From: an uncultured Bacteroidota bacterium
GTDB taxonomy: Bacteria; Bacteroidota; Bacteroidia; Flavobacteriales; Flavobacteriaceae
DNA: 64,000 bases
NCBI GenBank assembly: GCA_902594745.1
Contig: CACJNF010000001.1
Coordinates: 1-64,000, forward strand
Direction: 5' to 3'
The notes under the pieces were generated by a model. It was not told the origin of the DNA. It ran no database searches and saw nothing but the letters and a program-made list of their open reading frames with translations. Below are positions 45,310 through 56,074 of the stretch, piece by piece (position 1 is the stretch's first letter; each line of letters starts with the position of its first letter). The translations under genes were made by a program, and so were the position numbers.

Positions 45310-48075
45310 TTAAAGCCATCTTCTAGTGAAAAGCTTACCCAATGATTCTAAGTTATATGATACTATAAATCTTATTTTATTGCTGTACCTTTTTTGGGAC
45401 AACTCAAAGCCATTACTTGAGCTAATTGGGAAATAGAGTTCAAAAAAATCTGGTAGTAAATTAAGTCTAAGACCTGTTCCGTAAAAGTACCTTGATTTCT
45501 CTCCCTTATCTTTAAGCGTTCCTAAATCTAAATATCCTTCTATCCACTTCCATAAACCGATATTTAGGTTTGTGGTAAGCATAAAGTTATCTGTTGTAGG
45601 ATTATCAAAAAATGATTTGAAACCACCTCCAGCCATAATAAATTGCTGACTTAAAAGCCCAGTTTTTTCCGATCTTCCAAGATAATTATCTAAAAAAAGA
45701 TATCCTCCTGATCTACCAAGGTTATAATTAAAGTTCTCGAAATTTCTGTTATTCCAAAAGAACTTACCTAAATAAACCCTAGCTTGAAATTGCCTATTGC
45801 TATTAAATATCTTTCTGTAGTCAAATACTAAATTTATTTTACCAAAATTATTTGAAAACTCAGTGTTAGCTGATGATTTTAAATATTTTATTATACCTAT
45901 ATCACTATAATAATATCCAAGATTATATATGCTATAATTATTAAGTTTATTGTCATTTACATTATTTGAATCCTTATCTACATTATACATGGAAATTGAA
46001 AATGATCTTCTAATATTTGATCTAAGGTTATTGTTATCTCTAAAATTTACAGTTATTGAGGGTGAAAAAACCTGAAATCTTAAATCTTCTTTATAATGAT
46101 TGGTTGTATAAAATATATTGTAAACAGTTGAGAAATTATCATTTATTTCATTATTAACTTGATATTTTAAATTTAAAGACCCTACTAGTGTTTTTTCTTT
46201 TGAAGCATATTGTGAAAATATTTCATATGAAAAAGGTTTACTCTTAAGACCCTTGTTTAAAAAATTAAAACCAGGTGATATTCCATCATATAGATTATAT
46301 GTTACTTCAGGGCGTATATAGATATTTCTTTTTTTTGGATTGTCTAAATCACCTATTAATCTTAATCTAAGTGGTTTAAGAGAATTAGATTTATATATCC
46401 AATTATTATTTTGATTAAGTTCTGGAATTTTTATATCGGGATTTATAGCAACATAGTCATAATCTAATTTAGGAAGTTGTATTTCCGAATAAACATTAAA
46501 TCGATTAGAATAGATTATAGAATCATTTTTTATGAGTCCTACAGAGTAAGGGATTTTGATATTATTTTTTTCTGATATTCTAAAGAAGTCTTCACCGGTT
46601 TTCTTTATAGACAGATCAATAGATTGCCTGGTGCTTAAATAATCGTTTATAAACCAAACTAAGTCATTTTCTTTGTAGTCATAGAACAAATCATTCAACT
46701 TCTTAATTGAGTCAGAATTAACCATTCTATATACTAAACTTTGGAATTCTTCTTCTCCAATTAAATTTTCTAGATAAGTAAATCCTACACCTGTATGATA
46801 AGGTGAGGTAACCTCTTCATTTATTCTTGTAAGAGAGTTGCTTGGTTGATTATCTAATTGATGTAAATTTAGTCTTTGTACATATTCAGAGTAGTTTATG
46901 AATATATCACTAAAATTCAATTTAGAAACTTCATATGTATCTATAAATTTATTTGCTGCTAATTTCCCAATGAACTTAACCTTTGGATAAAATTGATTAA
47001 TGTATTTATTTATAATAAATATCTCTAATCCTTTGTAAACCCAGTGAGAATCTCTTTTGTTAATATTTAATTTTTGATTTATATAATTAATAGAGAATGA
47101 CTTTAAAAAAATAATTTCTTCTAAAAACTCATCAGAGAATGGACTTAAAAATCCTGGCAATTCATTTAGTCCATAAAAGGGACTAGATTCATAATCCTGT
47201 TTAGTGATCAAAAGTTTGGTTTCTTCAGTATCATTAAAATATTCACTTATAAAACTAGAGACTCTATTAAACTTATTTTCAGATTCTAAAAGAGTAGTTT
47301 TTTTAAAAATATCTGTTTCAACCTCAAATTGACTATTCTTAAGCTCTATAAAATTATCTTCAGTTAATATATTTAGTTTAACATCTTTAATTGAAGAGCC
47401 GATTAGTTGGGTTATTTCTCTCTCTTTATCTTCATTTAAAATATTTTGGAGATTTGAAACAATGAAATATTTTTCATCTAATTTCAATTTAATTGAATAA
47501 TCAGATCTATCTATCGATTGATCATCAAGATTAAGATTGCTTTGAGGTATTAAATTTAATCCTGAGCTTGCTGAAAATGCTATGATCCAATTTTTTAAAT
47601 AAAAATTATTACTGTTATCGTATCCAAATCCTGTAAATTTTGAATCAGGAAGCTTAATTGAATATAAAATCTCTATCTCAATAGATTGGTTAACCTCTAA
47701 GGGCTTTTTTAGGAATAATTTAATTATGTCTGAAGTGTTTTCTAATCTACTCCATTTATCTATTTTGCTTGAGCTTATTTTATCAATTACAGTGAAACCT
47801 CTTTGCTTCTTTTGGGAGAATGAAAAAGATCTTGAATATTCATCAGAAATTCTTTTAGCAAGTTTAGTGTCTGTATTACTATATGAATTTGACCAGTCTT
47901 CAAGAAATATAAAGTCAACACTAGTATTTGAAATATTTTTATATTTCATTACTTGTTTTATATCTAAGGTTTTATCAAATGAATTTAGTTCAACTTCTAG
48001 GTTGTATGAATTATTAGATTGACCAAATAATATAATTGGTAGTGAAGCAATTAAATAAATAATCAAATTTTTCAT
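45310..48075 (-). CDS. M1-like (predicted inactive) domain fused to an outer-membrane beta-barrel
   Basis: A 921-residue exported protein with a signal peptide ([19 protein letters not shown]). Residues ~20-500 have the layout of an M1 aminopeptidase (beta-saddle followed by a helical thermolysin-like fold), with RDSHWVYKGLEIFIINKYI resembling the segment that holds the third zinc ligand. The HExxH motif itself is missing. From about 560 to the end the sequence is a series of amphipathic beta strands ending in an aromatic residue plus LFTRRWL, as in outer-membrane barrels. It would sit in the outer membrane with its M1-like part in the periplasm. The function is unknown. It overlaps uvrA by 4 nt. 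Confidence 0.7.
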   Translation of the reverse strand: MKNLIIYLIASLPIILFGQSNNSYNLEVELNSFDKTLDIKQVMKYKNISNTSVDFIFLEDWSNSYSNTDTKLAKRISDEYSRSFSFSQKKQRGFTVIDKISSSKIDKWSRLENTSDIIKLFLKKPLEVNQSIEIEILYSIKLPDSKFTGFGYDNSNNFYLKNWIIAFSASSGLNLIPQSNLNLDDQSIDRSDYSIKLKLDEKYFIVSNLQNILNEDKEREITQLIGSSIKDVKLNILTEDNFIELKNSQFEVETDIFKKTTLLESENKFNRVSSFISEYFNDTEETKLLITKQDYESSPFYGLNELPGFLSPFSDEFLEEIIFLKSFSINYINQKLNINKRDSHWVYKGLEIFIINKYINQFYPKVKFIGKLAANKFIDTYEVSKLNFSDIFINYSEYVQRLNLHQLDNQPSNSLTRINEEVTSPYHTGVGFTYLENLIGEEEFQSLVYRMVNSDSIKKLNDLFYDYKENDLVWFINDYLSTRQSIDLSIKKTGEDFFRISEKNNIKIPYSVGLIKNDSIIYSNRFNVYSEIQLPKLDYDYVAINPDIKIPELNQNNNWIYKSNSLKPLRLRLIGDLDNPKKRNIYIRPEVTYNLYDGISPGFNFLNKGLKSKPFSYEIFSQYASKEKTLVGSLNLKYQVNNEINDNFSTVYNIFYTTNHYKEDLRFQVFSPSITVNFRDNNNLRSNIRRSFSISMYNVDKDSNNVNDNKLNNYSIYNLGYYYSDIGIIKYLKSSANTEFSNNFGKINLVFDYRKIFNSNRQFQARVYLGKFFWNNRNFENFNYNLGRSGGYLFLDNYLGRSEKTGLLSQQFIMAGGGFKSFFDNPTTDNFMLTTNLNIGLWKWIEGYLDLGTLKDKGEKSRYFYGTGLRLNLLPDFFELYFPISSSNGFELSQKRYSNKIRFIVSYNLESLGKLFTRRWL

Positions 48076-50897
48076 TGGATTAATTCTTTAGATAAGTATT
48101 TAGCTGTATAACCTTTATTATTTGCTATAATTTCTTTAGGACTTCCACTATCAATTAGTGCTCCACCGTTTTTCCCACCTTCAGGGCCAATATCAATAAT
48201 GTGGTCAACCTGCTTAATTACATCTAAGTTATGCTCTATTATTACTATTGTGTTACCCTTGTCAACTAATTGATTAAGAACATTTAATAAAACTCTTATA
48301 TCTTCAAAATGAAGTCCAGTAGTAGGCTCATCAAGAATATATAATGTTTTTCCTGTATCCTTTTTTGAGAGTTCACTTGCAAGCTTAATTCTTTGGGATT
48401 CACCTCCAGATAAAGTTGTTGAAGACTGCCCAAGAGTGATATATCCAAGCCCAACACTATCAATAGCTTTTAAAATGTTGTAAATCTTAGGAATAGATGA
48501 AAAAAATTCTAAAGATTTTGAAACACTCATATCAAGCACATCTGAAATAGATTTACCTTTATATCTAACCTCAAGAGTTTCTCTATTAAATCTTTTTCCA
48601 TTACAAACTTCACATTCTACAAAAACATCTGGAAGAAAGTTCATCTCGATTAATTTCATTCCTCCTCCTTTACAATTTTCACATCTACCCCCTGCAACAT
48701 TAAAACTAAATCTTCCAGGTTTATAGCCTCTAATTTTTGCTTCAACAGTTTCTGAAAAAAGTTTTCTTATTTCACTATAAACTCCAGTATATGTGGCAGG
48801 GTTACTTCGAGGAGTTCTGCCTATTTGTTGTTGATTCACCTCTACAACTTTATCTATATTATCAAGTCCATCAATTTTTTTAAATTCTAATGGTGACTTT
48901 ACTGAATTATATATCTTAGAGTTAATAATAGGGTATAGGGTTTCATTTACTAGGGTTGATTTACCACTTCCTGATACTCCTGTAACTGCAATCATTTTTC
49001 CTAAAGGAAATTCTACATCTATATTTTTTAAGTTATTTCCTTTACATCCATAAATTTTTATATATTCACCACTTCCTTCTCTGATTTTCTTTGGTACTTC
49101 TATCCTTTTAGTTTCATTTAAATAGTCTGCAGTAATTGTTTTTGCTTTTTTAATTTTATCAGGTGAACCCTCGTATATTATTTTACCACCATTTAAACCT
49201 GCATTTGGTCCTAAATCAATAATATGGTCAGAACTTAAAATCATTTCTTTATCATGCTCTACAACTATTACTGAGTTTCCAGAGTCTCTAAGTTTTTTTA
49301 GTGAATCAATTAGCTTTATATTATCTTTTTGATGAAGTCCTATACTAGGCTCATCTAATATGTACAAAACTCCTACAAGTTGAGATCCAACTTGGGTTGC
49401 TAACCTTACTCTTTGAGCTTCACCTCCAGATAAAGATTTTGTAGATCTTGATAGAGTTAAATACTCTAATCCTACATCAATTAAAAACTGAATTCTTATT
49501 GAAATCTCTTTGCTAATTTCTTCAGATATCTTAAGCTCTTTTTTAGACAATTTTTTATTTAAATCTTTAAACCAATCCTTAAGCTCTGACAAATCCATTT
49601 CTGTTAATTCAAAAATATTTTTCTTATTTATCTTAAATGATCTAGATTCAATTTTTAATCTACTTCCTTCACAAGTGCTACATTTATTAATATCTACAAA
49701 TTGCATAGCCCATCTCCTTAAACTTTTTGACTCATCATTATTAAGTTGCTCCTTGATAAAAGAATCAATGCCCATGTAGTCTATCTCATACTCTCTTTTA
49801 ACTCCAAGTTCTTTAGAATTGACTATAAAACTTTCCTTTCCTCCGTTTAAAATGAAATCTAATCCTTCTTGAGGAATTTTATTAATAGGGTCGCTTAATG
49901 AAAAATTATAATATTTTGCAATCAACTCAATCTGTCTATATATCCATGAATTATCTTTTTTACCAATTGGTAAAATACCTCCATTACTAATTGATATTGA
50001 ATCATCAGGTATAAGTTTTTTAATATTAATATTAAACTCCGTTCCAAGTCCGTTACAATCCTCGCACATTCCTTTTGGAGAATTAAAAGAAAATGTATTT
50101 GGTTCTGGTTTTGGATATGAAATTCCACTTTCCGGACACATTAAGTTTCTGCTAAAATATTCTGGTTTACCTGAATCAGAGTCTAATATAAATATTGTGT
50201 CATTTCCATATTTCATAGCTATTTTAATTGACTCAGACAAGATTCTCTTTGATTCAAAATCATCTTTTACAGATAAGTTATCTACAACTAAACTAATGTC
50301 ATGGGTTTTATATCTATCGAGTTTCATTCCTCTCTTAATATCTATAATATCACCATCAACAATAACTTTTGAAAAGCCTTGCTTAGTAAAATTTTCAAAT
50401 AAATCTCTGTAATGACCTTTTCTGGATCTAATTATTGGTGCTAAAATAATTATCCTTTGATTTAGATACTTATCACAAATTAGTTTGATAATTTCCTCAT
50501 CTGTATTTTTCACCATTTTTAAATTTGACTTATAACTATATGCAACTCCAATTCTTGCAAACAATAATCTTATGAAGTCATAGATATCAGTAACAGTCCC
50601 AACTGTTGATCTTGGATTTTTACTTGTTGTCTTTTGTTCTATGGCTATTACTGGCGAGAGTCCTTCAATTTTCTCAACATCAGGTCTTTCATAATTTCCA
50701 ACAAATTGTCTAATATATGCAGAGAAAGTTTCCATATATCTTCTTTGACCTTCAGCATGAATTGTATCAAATGCTAATGAAGATTTTCCACTTCCAGATA
50801 GTCCTGTAATAACAACAAGCTTTTCTCTAGGAATTTCTAAATCAAGATCCTTGAGATTATGGACTTTTGCACCTTCAATTTGAATTGTGTCGCTCAA
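48072..50897 (-). CDS. uvrA: Excinuclease ABC subunit A
   Basis: A 941-residue UvrA with two ABC cassettes: Walker [15 protein letters not shown] (near residue 33) and [15 protein letters not shown], signatures [13 protein letters not shown] and [13 protein letters not shown], and two DEP Walker B segments. The second zinc module is complete (CENCKGGG and CEVCNGKRF). In the first, the initial CxxC reads CPES, so one cysteine is absent. With UvrB and UvrC it finds bulky lesions; the other subunits are outside the window. Translation starts at a TTG. Confidence 0.98.
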   Translation of the reverse strand: MSDTIQIEGAKVHNLKDLDLEIPREKLVVITGLSGSGKSSLAFDTIHAEGQRRYMETFSAYIRQFVGNYERPDVEKIEGLSPVIAIEQKTTSKNPRSTVGTVTDIYDFIRLLFARIGVAYSYKSNLKMVKNTDEEIIKLICDKYLNQRIIILAPIIRSRKGHYRDLFENFTKQGFSKVIVDGDIIDIKRGMKLDRYKTHDISLVVDNLSVKDDFESKRILSESIKIAMKYGNDTIFILDSDSGKPEYFSRNLMCPESGISYPKPEPNTFSFNSPKGMCEDCNGLGTEFNINIKKLIPDDSISISNGGILPIGKKDNSWIYRQIELIAKYYNFSLSDPINKIPQEGLDFILNGGKESFIVNSKELGVKREYEIDYMGIDSFIKEQLNNDESKSLRRWAMQFVDINKCSTCEGSRLKIESRSFKINKKNIFELTEMDLSELKDWFKDLNKKLSKKELKISEEISKEISIRIQFLIDVGLEYLTLSRSTKSLSGGEAQRVRLATQVGSQLVGVLYILDEPSIGLHQKDNIKLIDSLKKLRDSGNSVIVVEHDKEMILSSDHIIDLGPNAGLNGGKIIYEGSPDKIKKAKTITADYLNETKRIEVPKKIREGSGEYIKIYGCKGNNLKNIDVEFPLGKMIAVTGVSGSGKSTLVNETLYPIINSKIYNSVKSPLEFKKIDGLDNIDKVVEVNQQQIGRTPRSNPATYTGVYSEIRKLFSETVEAKIRGYKPGRFSFNVAGGRCENCKGGGMKLIEMNFLPDVFVECEVCNGKRFNRETLEVRYKGKSISDVLDMSVSKSLEFFSSIPKIYNILKAIDSVGLGYITLGQSSTTLSGGESQRIKLASELSKKDTGKTLYILDEPTTGLHFEDIRVLLNVLNQLVDKGNTIVIIEHNLDVIKQVDHIIDIGPEGGKNGGALIDSGSPKEIIANNKGYTAKYLSKELIQ

Positions 50898-50912
50898 ATT
50901 ATAATATATTAT

Positions 50913-52601
50913 TTATTCAATTGAAGAGGAATGATGTTCTCTTCTTAAATCAGCACCTCCAAATACTTCTCCATTCTCGTTAATTAGAATAGCATCTACA
51001 GCCCCAATATCAGATCTTTTATAAACTCCAAGAGTTTCTTCCTCTATGGGAAGCTTTACAATTAAATAATTTTTTTTACTTAAAATTGAATTAAGCTCAT
51101 CACTATATGCCTCATTTTCCATAACAATTAAATCAGGATACCATTGATGGTGAAAGCGAGGAGATGATACAGCCTTATTTACATCCATATTGTATTCAAC
51201 TACATTCAATATAGTTTGAAACACAGATGTAATTATACTTGGTCCTCCTGGTGAGCCAAGTATTAAATGTGGTTTATTGTTTTTTAAAACAATAGTTGGA
51301 GTCATTGCGCTAAGCATTCGTTTTTTTGGTTGAATTGAGTTTGCCTCACTACCAATTACTCCAAAAAAGTTAGGATATCCTGGTTTTGAGCTAAAATCAT
51401 CCATTTCATTATTTAAAAAGAAACCAGAATTTTCAACATACACTTTAGAACCAAAACTATTATTAAGCGTGGTTGTTACAGATACTGCATTACCTTCTTT
51501 GTCAACAATAGAAAAATGAGTCGTTTCATAGCTTTCATTAAAAATAATTTCACCTGGTTTAATTTCTGATGAAGGAGTAGCTTGATCCCAACTAAAGTTT
51601 TTCATTCTACTTTCAACATATTCTTTATCCATGAATTCATATACTGGAAGTTTCATAAAATCTGGATCACCCATTAAATCACTTCTGTCAGCAAATGCTC
51701 TTCTCTCGATCTCAGTAAGTAGTTGCACATATTCAGGTGAATTATGTTTAATTTTGGATAGGTCAAAATTTTCGATAGCTTTCATCATTTGACCTAAAAT
51801 TACTCCACCACTAGACGGAAATGACATTGAAATAATATCATACCCCTTATATTTGAATCTTACTGGATCTCTCCAAACAGATTGATATTCGCTGAGATCT
51901 TCCATCGTCATTATTCCACCGCTTTGAGAAATTGTCTCTATCATATCTTCAGCAACTTTCCCTTTATAAAACCCATCAGCCCCTTTGTTCATAATTTCTC
52001 TTAATGTATTTGCATACATTTTATTAAATATTGTGTCACCTGATTTATACTCTTTTGAATAGAGTGAATTTTTTCCATTTAGCTTAATAAAGTCATCTCT
52101 TTTTTCATTTAACTCATCTTCTAAGTATTTAGTTACTAAATATCCCTTTTCAGCTAGCTCAATTGAAGGTTGAAATAATTCTTCAATTGGTAATGATCCA
52201 AATTTTTTGTGTATTTCAAAAATTGCAGAAACTGTTCCGGGTACACCAACTGCTAAGCCTCCAATAGAACTTAATCCTGGAATAACATTTCCATTTTCAT
52301 CTTGATACATTTTTTCTGAAGAATCAACAGGGGCAGTTTCTCTAAAATCAAGTGTTCCATCAGTTCCATCTTTTAATTTATAAACCATAAATCCTCCACC
52401 AGCAATATTACCAGCTGTTGGATGACTTACAGATAATGCTAATTGAACGCCAATCATAGCATCAAATGCATTACCCCCTTTTTTCATAATTTCTACACCA
52501 ATATTAGATGCATCTTTTCTTGCAGAAACAACTGTTGGTGTATATTCATTTCCACAGGAAACAAATAAGAAAAAAACGATTAGAGCTGGTAAATATCTCA
52601 T
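50913..52601 (-). CDS. ggt: Gamma-glutamyltransferase, lipoprotein
   Basis: A 562-residue precursor with a lipobox FVSC (Cys16). It matches gamma-glutamyltransferase along its length: GGNAFDAMIGVQLALSVSHP, GIAGGG-type GNIAGGGFMVY, DFRETAP, and the autoprocessing site YETTHFSIVD, where Thr361 becomes the N-terminal nucleophile of the small subunit. LGSPGGPSIITSVFQ forms the oxyanion region. It cleaves glutathione and other gamma-glutamyl peptides, outside the cytoplasm. It lies 15 bp upstream of... the uvrA start on the other side; both are on the minus strand and possibly cotranscribed. Confidence 0.95.
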   Translation of the reverse strand: MRYLPALIVFFLFVSCGNEYTPTVVSARKDASNIGVEIMKKGGNAFDAMIGVQLALSVSHPTAGNIAGGGFMVYKLKDGTDGTLDFRETAPVDSSEKMYQDENGNVIPGLSSIGGLAVGVPGTVSAIFEIHKKFGSLPIEELFQPSIELAEKGYLVTKYLEDELNEKRDDFIKLNGKNSLYSKEYKSGDTIFNKMYANTLREIMNKGADGFYKGKVAEDMIETISQSGGIMTMEDLSEYQSVWRDPVRFKYKGYDIISMSFPSSGGVILGQMMKAIENFDLSKIKHNSPEYVQLLTEIERRAFADRSDLMGDPDFMKLPVYEFMDKEYVESRMKNFSWDQATPSSEIKPGEIIFNESYETTHFSIVDKEGNAVSVTTTLNNSFGSKVYVENSGFFLNNEMDDFSSKPGYPNFFGVIGSEANSIQPKKRMLSAMTPTIVLKNNKPHLILGSPGGPSIITSVFQTILNVVEYNMDVNKAVSSPRFHHQWYPDLIVMENEAYSDELNSILSKKNYLIVKLPIEEETLGVYKRSDIGAVDAILINENGEVFGGADLRREHHSSSIE

Positions 52602-52647
52602 GAGAAAAAATTTCGTGTAATTTACAATTTATATATTTACATTTCTA

Positions 52648-54036
52648 ATGACTTTAATAAAAAATATATCTGGATTTAGGGGTACAATAGGTGGAGAAAA
52701 CGGTGAAAATTTAACTCCTATAGATGTTGTTAATTCAATTGCTGCTTTTTCCTTATTAATCAAAGAAAATAATCCTAATTTATCTGATCTTTCTGTAATG
52801 ACAGGGAGAGATGGAAGAAAGTCAGGCGAATCTATTCTTAATATTGTTAATTCCGTCTTCTCATCTATGGGTATAGATGTAATTGACTGTGGAATTTCTA
52901 CTACTCCTACCTTATGCTGGGGTGTCCTAAATAACAAATCAGTTGCTGGTCTTATGATAACAGCAAGTCATAATCCAGAGGAATATAATGGCCTAAAGTT
53001 CTTTAATTCAGATGGCGAGTTTCTATCTAGAGAAGACGTTAATAAACTTATAAAATATTCAAATCTTGATACATTTGACTTCTCATCAAATGACGGTTTA
53101 GGTAAAGTAACTAAATATCATGATTTGATTGATGACCATATAGATGCTATTGTTAATTTAGAAATATTACCATTAAAAGATATTAAATCTTTAAAACTTT
53201 CTGTCGTTGCTGATGCAATAAACTCTGGAGGTTCTATTGCTATGCCAAAATTATTTGAAAAACTCTCAATAAACTATGAGATTATTAACTCTGAGATTAA
53301 TGGTAAGTTCTCCCATACACCAGAACCACTTAAAGAAAATTTAAAAGAATTATCAAAAAAAATCAAAGAGAGTAATGCAGACTTCGGAGTAGCTGTTGAT
53401 CCTGATGTTGATAGGCTAGTATTCTTTGATGAAAATGGCGAAATACTTGGTGAGGAAAATACTCAAGTGTATTGCTCAGATTTTGTTTTATCTGTATCAA
53501 AAGGTGATACTGTGTCAACACTATCTTCTTCTAACGCACTTAAAGATGTGACAATGTCATACGGATGCAACTATCACTCTACACCTGTTGGTGAGATGAA
53601 TGTTGTAAAGAAAATGAAGGAAGTAAACGCAGTAGTAGGAGGAGAGGGCGGAGGAGGAATCATCTATCCAGATCTTCACTATGGAAGGGATGCATTGGTA
53701 GGTATTGCTCTGTTTCTTGGTTTACTAGTTAATAAATCTATTAAGGTGTCAAACTTAAGGGATAACTTTCCTAAGTATTATATGAAAAAACTAAAGATTA
53801 CTCTAAAAGATGCCAATCTAATAGATCAGGTTTTTGAAAAGTTAGTTTCTAAATATTCAGATTTATCACCAAATACTGAAGATGGGGTTAGGATTGACTT
53901 CAATGAAGGCTGGGTGCATATGAGAAAATCAAACACCGAACCTATTGTAAGAATTTTTTCTGAATCAGATACACAAATATATGCAGACAAAATTGCTCTA
54001 GATATTGAGAAAGAAATTAATGATCTAGTTAATTAG
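52648..54036 (+). CDS. glmM: Phosphoglucosamine mutase
   Basis: A 462-residue alpha-D-phosphohexomutase. The phosphoserine is Ser107 in ITASHNPEEYNGLKFF; the metal-binding loop is DPDVDRLVFFDENG; the sugar-binding loop is GGEGGGGIIYPDLHYGRD; the phosphate-binding loop is RKSNTEPIVRIF. The sugar loop and length favour GlmM (glucosamine-6-P to glucosamine-1-P for peptidoglycan and LPS) over phosphomannomutase, but a broader specificity cannot be excluded. It overlaps the convergent acyltransferase gene by 12 nt. Confidence 0.88.
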   Translation: MTLIKNISGFRGTIGGENGENLTPIDVVNSIAAFSLLIKENNPNLSDLSVMTGRDGRKSGESILNIVNSVFSSMGIDVIDCGISTTPTLCWGVLNNKSVAGLMITASHNPEEYNGLKFFNSDGEFLSREDVNKLIKYSNLDTFDFSSNDGLGKVTKYHDLIDDHIDAIVNLEILPLKDIKSLKLSVVADAINSGGSIAMPKLFEKLSINYEIINSEINGKFSHTPEPLKENLKELSKKIKESNADFGVAVDPDVDRLVFFDENGEILGEENTQVYCSDFVLSVSKGDTVSTLSSSNALKDVTMSYGCNYHSTPVGEMNVVKKMKEVNAVVGGEGGGGIIYPDLHYGRDALVGIALFLGLLVNKSIKVSNLRDNFPKYYMKKLKITLKDANLIDQVFEKLVSKYSDLSPNTEDGVRIDFNEGWVHMRKSNTEPIVRIFSESDTQIYADKIALDIEKEINDLVN

Positions 54037-54888
54037 ATGTTTAAATCTATTATGTGACCAAAAATATTGACTAGGATCTCTGTACACTTGTTCTTCAAGT
54101 AATTTAATAAACTGATCTGTTATACTGTATTTAGAGTCCCTATTGTCATATATCTCAATAAATTTAGTTTTGTAGTAACCTCTTTTTACTCTATTTATAT
54201 CTGCAAAAACTACTGAAAGATTATAATCTCTTGCAAACCGTTCAGCTCCTGTAAATATTGGCACTTTATGCCCAAAAAACTTATTTATATAAGATTTTCC
54301 GACTTTACGTGGTGATTGATCAGCAGCAAATCCAAATAAGTAGTACTTATTATTGTCAAGGGACGACATAAACTCCTTTATCTTATATCTAGAGACTAAA
54401 AAAGCTTTATGTTTTTTTCTAATTTTTTTAAATAATCTATCAAAATATCTATTCGTCATAGGAGTATATATTCCATAGCCATTTCCTTTAGTGTTATATC
54501 CAATTGATAACAACCATTCAAAGTTTGAATAATGTCCACATAATAGAATTATGTTCTTTTTTTTCTTCTGAATTTTTCTTAATACATCAATATTTTCATA
54601 TGTGTATCTTTTCATCATTTGATTTTCACTCATACCATATGCTTTGATACTTTCAATTGTTATATCTGAAAAGTGTTTATAGAATCCTTTTTCAATCTCA
54701 CGGAGCTCGATGTCTGTTTTATCTGGAAAAACAAGCTTAAGATTTCTTCGAACAGTCTTAAGTCTATATTTAAAAACTTTATAAAGAAGAAAATTAACAA
54801 AATCAGATATGATGTAAACAACACAAAACGGTTGTATGGAAATAAGTTTAATTAGAGGATAAGATATAAGGTATGTTATAAGTTGCAA
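54025..54888 (-). CDS. LpxL/HtrB-like lipid A acyltransferase
   Basis: A 287-residue membrane-anchored acyltransferase. Residues 1-40 are hydrophobic (MQLITYLISYPLIKL on), then the HX4E catalytic motif appears at LLCGHYSNFEW (His119, Glu124), with later RARK-like segments and FAADQSPRK. The family adds secondary acyl chains to lipid A. Translation begins at a TTG. It is 3 bp downstream of the TlpA lipoprotein gene, with which it is probably cotranscribed. Confidence 0.9.
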   Translation of the reverse strand: MQLITYLISYPLIKLISIQPFCVVYIISDFVNFLLYKVFKYRLKTVRRNLKLVFPDKTDIELREIEKGFYKHFSDITIESIKAYGMSENQMMKRYTYENIDVLRKIQKKKKNIILLCGHYSNFEWLLSIGYNTKGNGYGIYTPMTNRYFDRLFKKIRKKHKAFLVSRYKIKEFMSSLDNNKYYLFGFAADQSPRKVGKSYINKFFGHKVPIFTGAERFARDYNLSVVFADINRVKRGYYKTKFIEIYDNRDSKYSITDQFIKLLEEQVYRDPSQYFWSHNRFKHLIN

Positions 54889-54891
54889 TTA

Positions 54892-56007
54892 TCAGTCATT
54901 TAATGATAATGCAAATTTAATTCTTTCTTCGAGATCGTTGCCTCTCAAATTTTTTCCAATTACAGTTCCAGTATTATCAATTAGATATGACTGAGGAATA
55001 GCCCTTATACTATACCTTCTAGCTACAGGATCATTCCAAAAGCTTAAATTTGAGACTTGTGTCCAAAGTAGATTATCATCTTCAATAGCTTTCTCCCACT
55101 GTTCTTTAGTTCTATCAAGGGAAACACCAAGAATATCAAAACCGTTTTGGTTATATTTTTTGTATAATCTTACAAGATTAGGGTTCTCAACTCTACATGG
55201 TCTGCACCATGCTGCCCAGAAGTCAAGAAGAGTAACAGTATTACTTTGAGTTAACTCGCTTAAGGTAATATTAGATCCATCGATACTTGGTGCAGTAAAA
55301 TCTGGTGCAATTTCACCTACTTCAATCGGATCTTCATACTGAGTTAATAAATCAGCTATATTTTTTCCAACATTACTTACTTTTATTCTATTAGAGAAGT
55401 TTTCATAAACATCAATGATGCTATCTTTATTAACCTTGTTTTCTACCATGAAAACCTCTAATAATAGGGCTGACATATATGAATCTAAATTATCAACAAT
55501 AAAATCCCATTCATATAGTAGTACTTCTCTTTCTTTTGCGTTGTAATCTTTTTCCAATTTCATTGCAGTTTCAACATCTCCATTCATAATTGCATCTTGA
55601 GCAGTTGATGAAATACTATTCATATCTTCCACTAAGGACTTTGTCTCAGATTTATATTTAATAAAATCATCATTTGAGATTGTTCCAGAAACAGTTGATT
55701 TTGAAATATTGTCTTTATCTAAGTCAGCGGTAATTGTTCCTGTTTCTAAAATAGTCAAAACATATCCATTAACACCCTCTACCTGTATATAGCTTATTTC
55801 AGGAGTAGCAGACACACCTTTAAAAGAAAATTTATTGGATTTAACTGATGTAGAATCTTTGATGAAAGGTTGATTATTCTGATCTGCTTGAAGTATGTAA
55901 ACTTTTGTGTCATCAATTACGTCTACTGTACCATTCATAACAAAGCCATTATCGTTATTACAAGACGATAATAAAATAAGAATTAAAGACGTATAAAAAT
56001 ATCTCAT
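54892..56007 (-). CDS. TlpA-family thiol-disulfide oxidoreductase lipoprotein
   Basis: A 371-residue lipoprotein starting at the ATG at 56007 (MRYFYTSLILILLSSC). Longer starts up to 56112 put a non-signal peptide in front and cross into the divergent gene. After a DUF4369-type beta domain (~residues 20-120) and a helical region, the thioredoxin domain begins near GEIAPDFTAPSIDG and has WCRPC with Cys268 and Cys271, then FDILGVSLD and YSIRAIPQSYLI with the cis-proline. It likely keeps periplasmic thiols reduced, as in cytochrome c maturation. An exact -7 element is upstream. Confidence 0.92.
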   Translation of the reverse strand: MRYFYTSLILILLSSCNNDNGFVMNGTVDVIDDTKVYILQADQNNQPFIKDSTSVKSNKFSFKGVSATPEISYIQVEGVNGYVLTILETGTITADLDKDNISKSTVSGTISNDDFIKYKSETKSLVEDMNSISSTAQDAIMNGDVETAMKLEKDYNAKEREVLLYEWDFIVDNLDSYMSALLLEVFMVENKVNKDSIIDVYENFSNRIKVSNVGKNIADLLTQYEDPIEVGEIAPDFTAPSIDGSNITLSELTQSNTVTLLDFWAAWCRPCRVENPNLVRLYKKYNQNGFDILGVSLDRTKEQWEKAIEDDNLLWTQVSNLSFWNDPVARRYSIRAIPQSYLIDNTGTVIGKNLRGNDLEERIKFALSLND

Positions 56008-56022
56008 CAAATAAATTTCGAA

Positions 56023-56030
56023 CAAATTTA
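56023..56030 (-). promoter_or_regulatory. Promoter-like -7 element TAAATTTG upstream of TlpA lipoprotein gene
   Basis: An exact TAnnTTTG match on the minus strand, 15 bp before the ATG at 56007. Its position supports that start over the longer in-frame alternatives, which would lie upstream of the transcript start. Confidence 0.42.
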
Positions 56031-56074
56031 ATCTTTTAAAATTAATATCTTTAGTTAACTTTTTGTTAAGGTAA

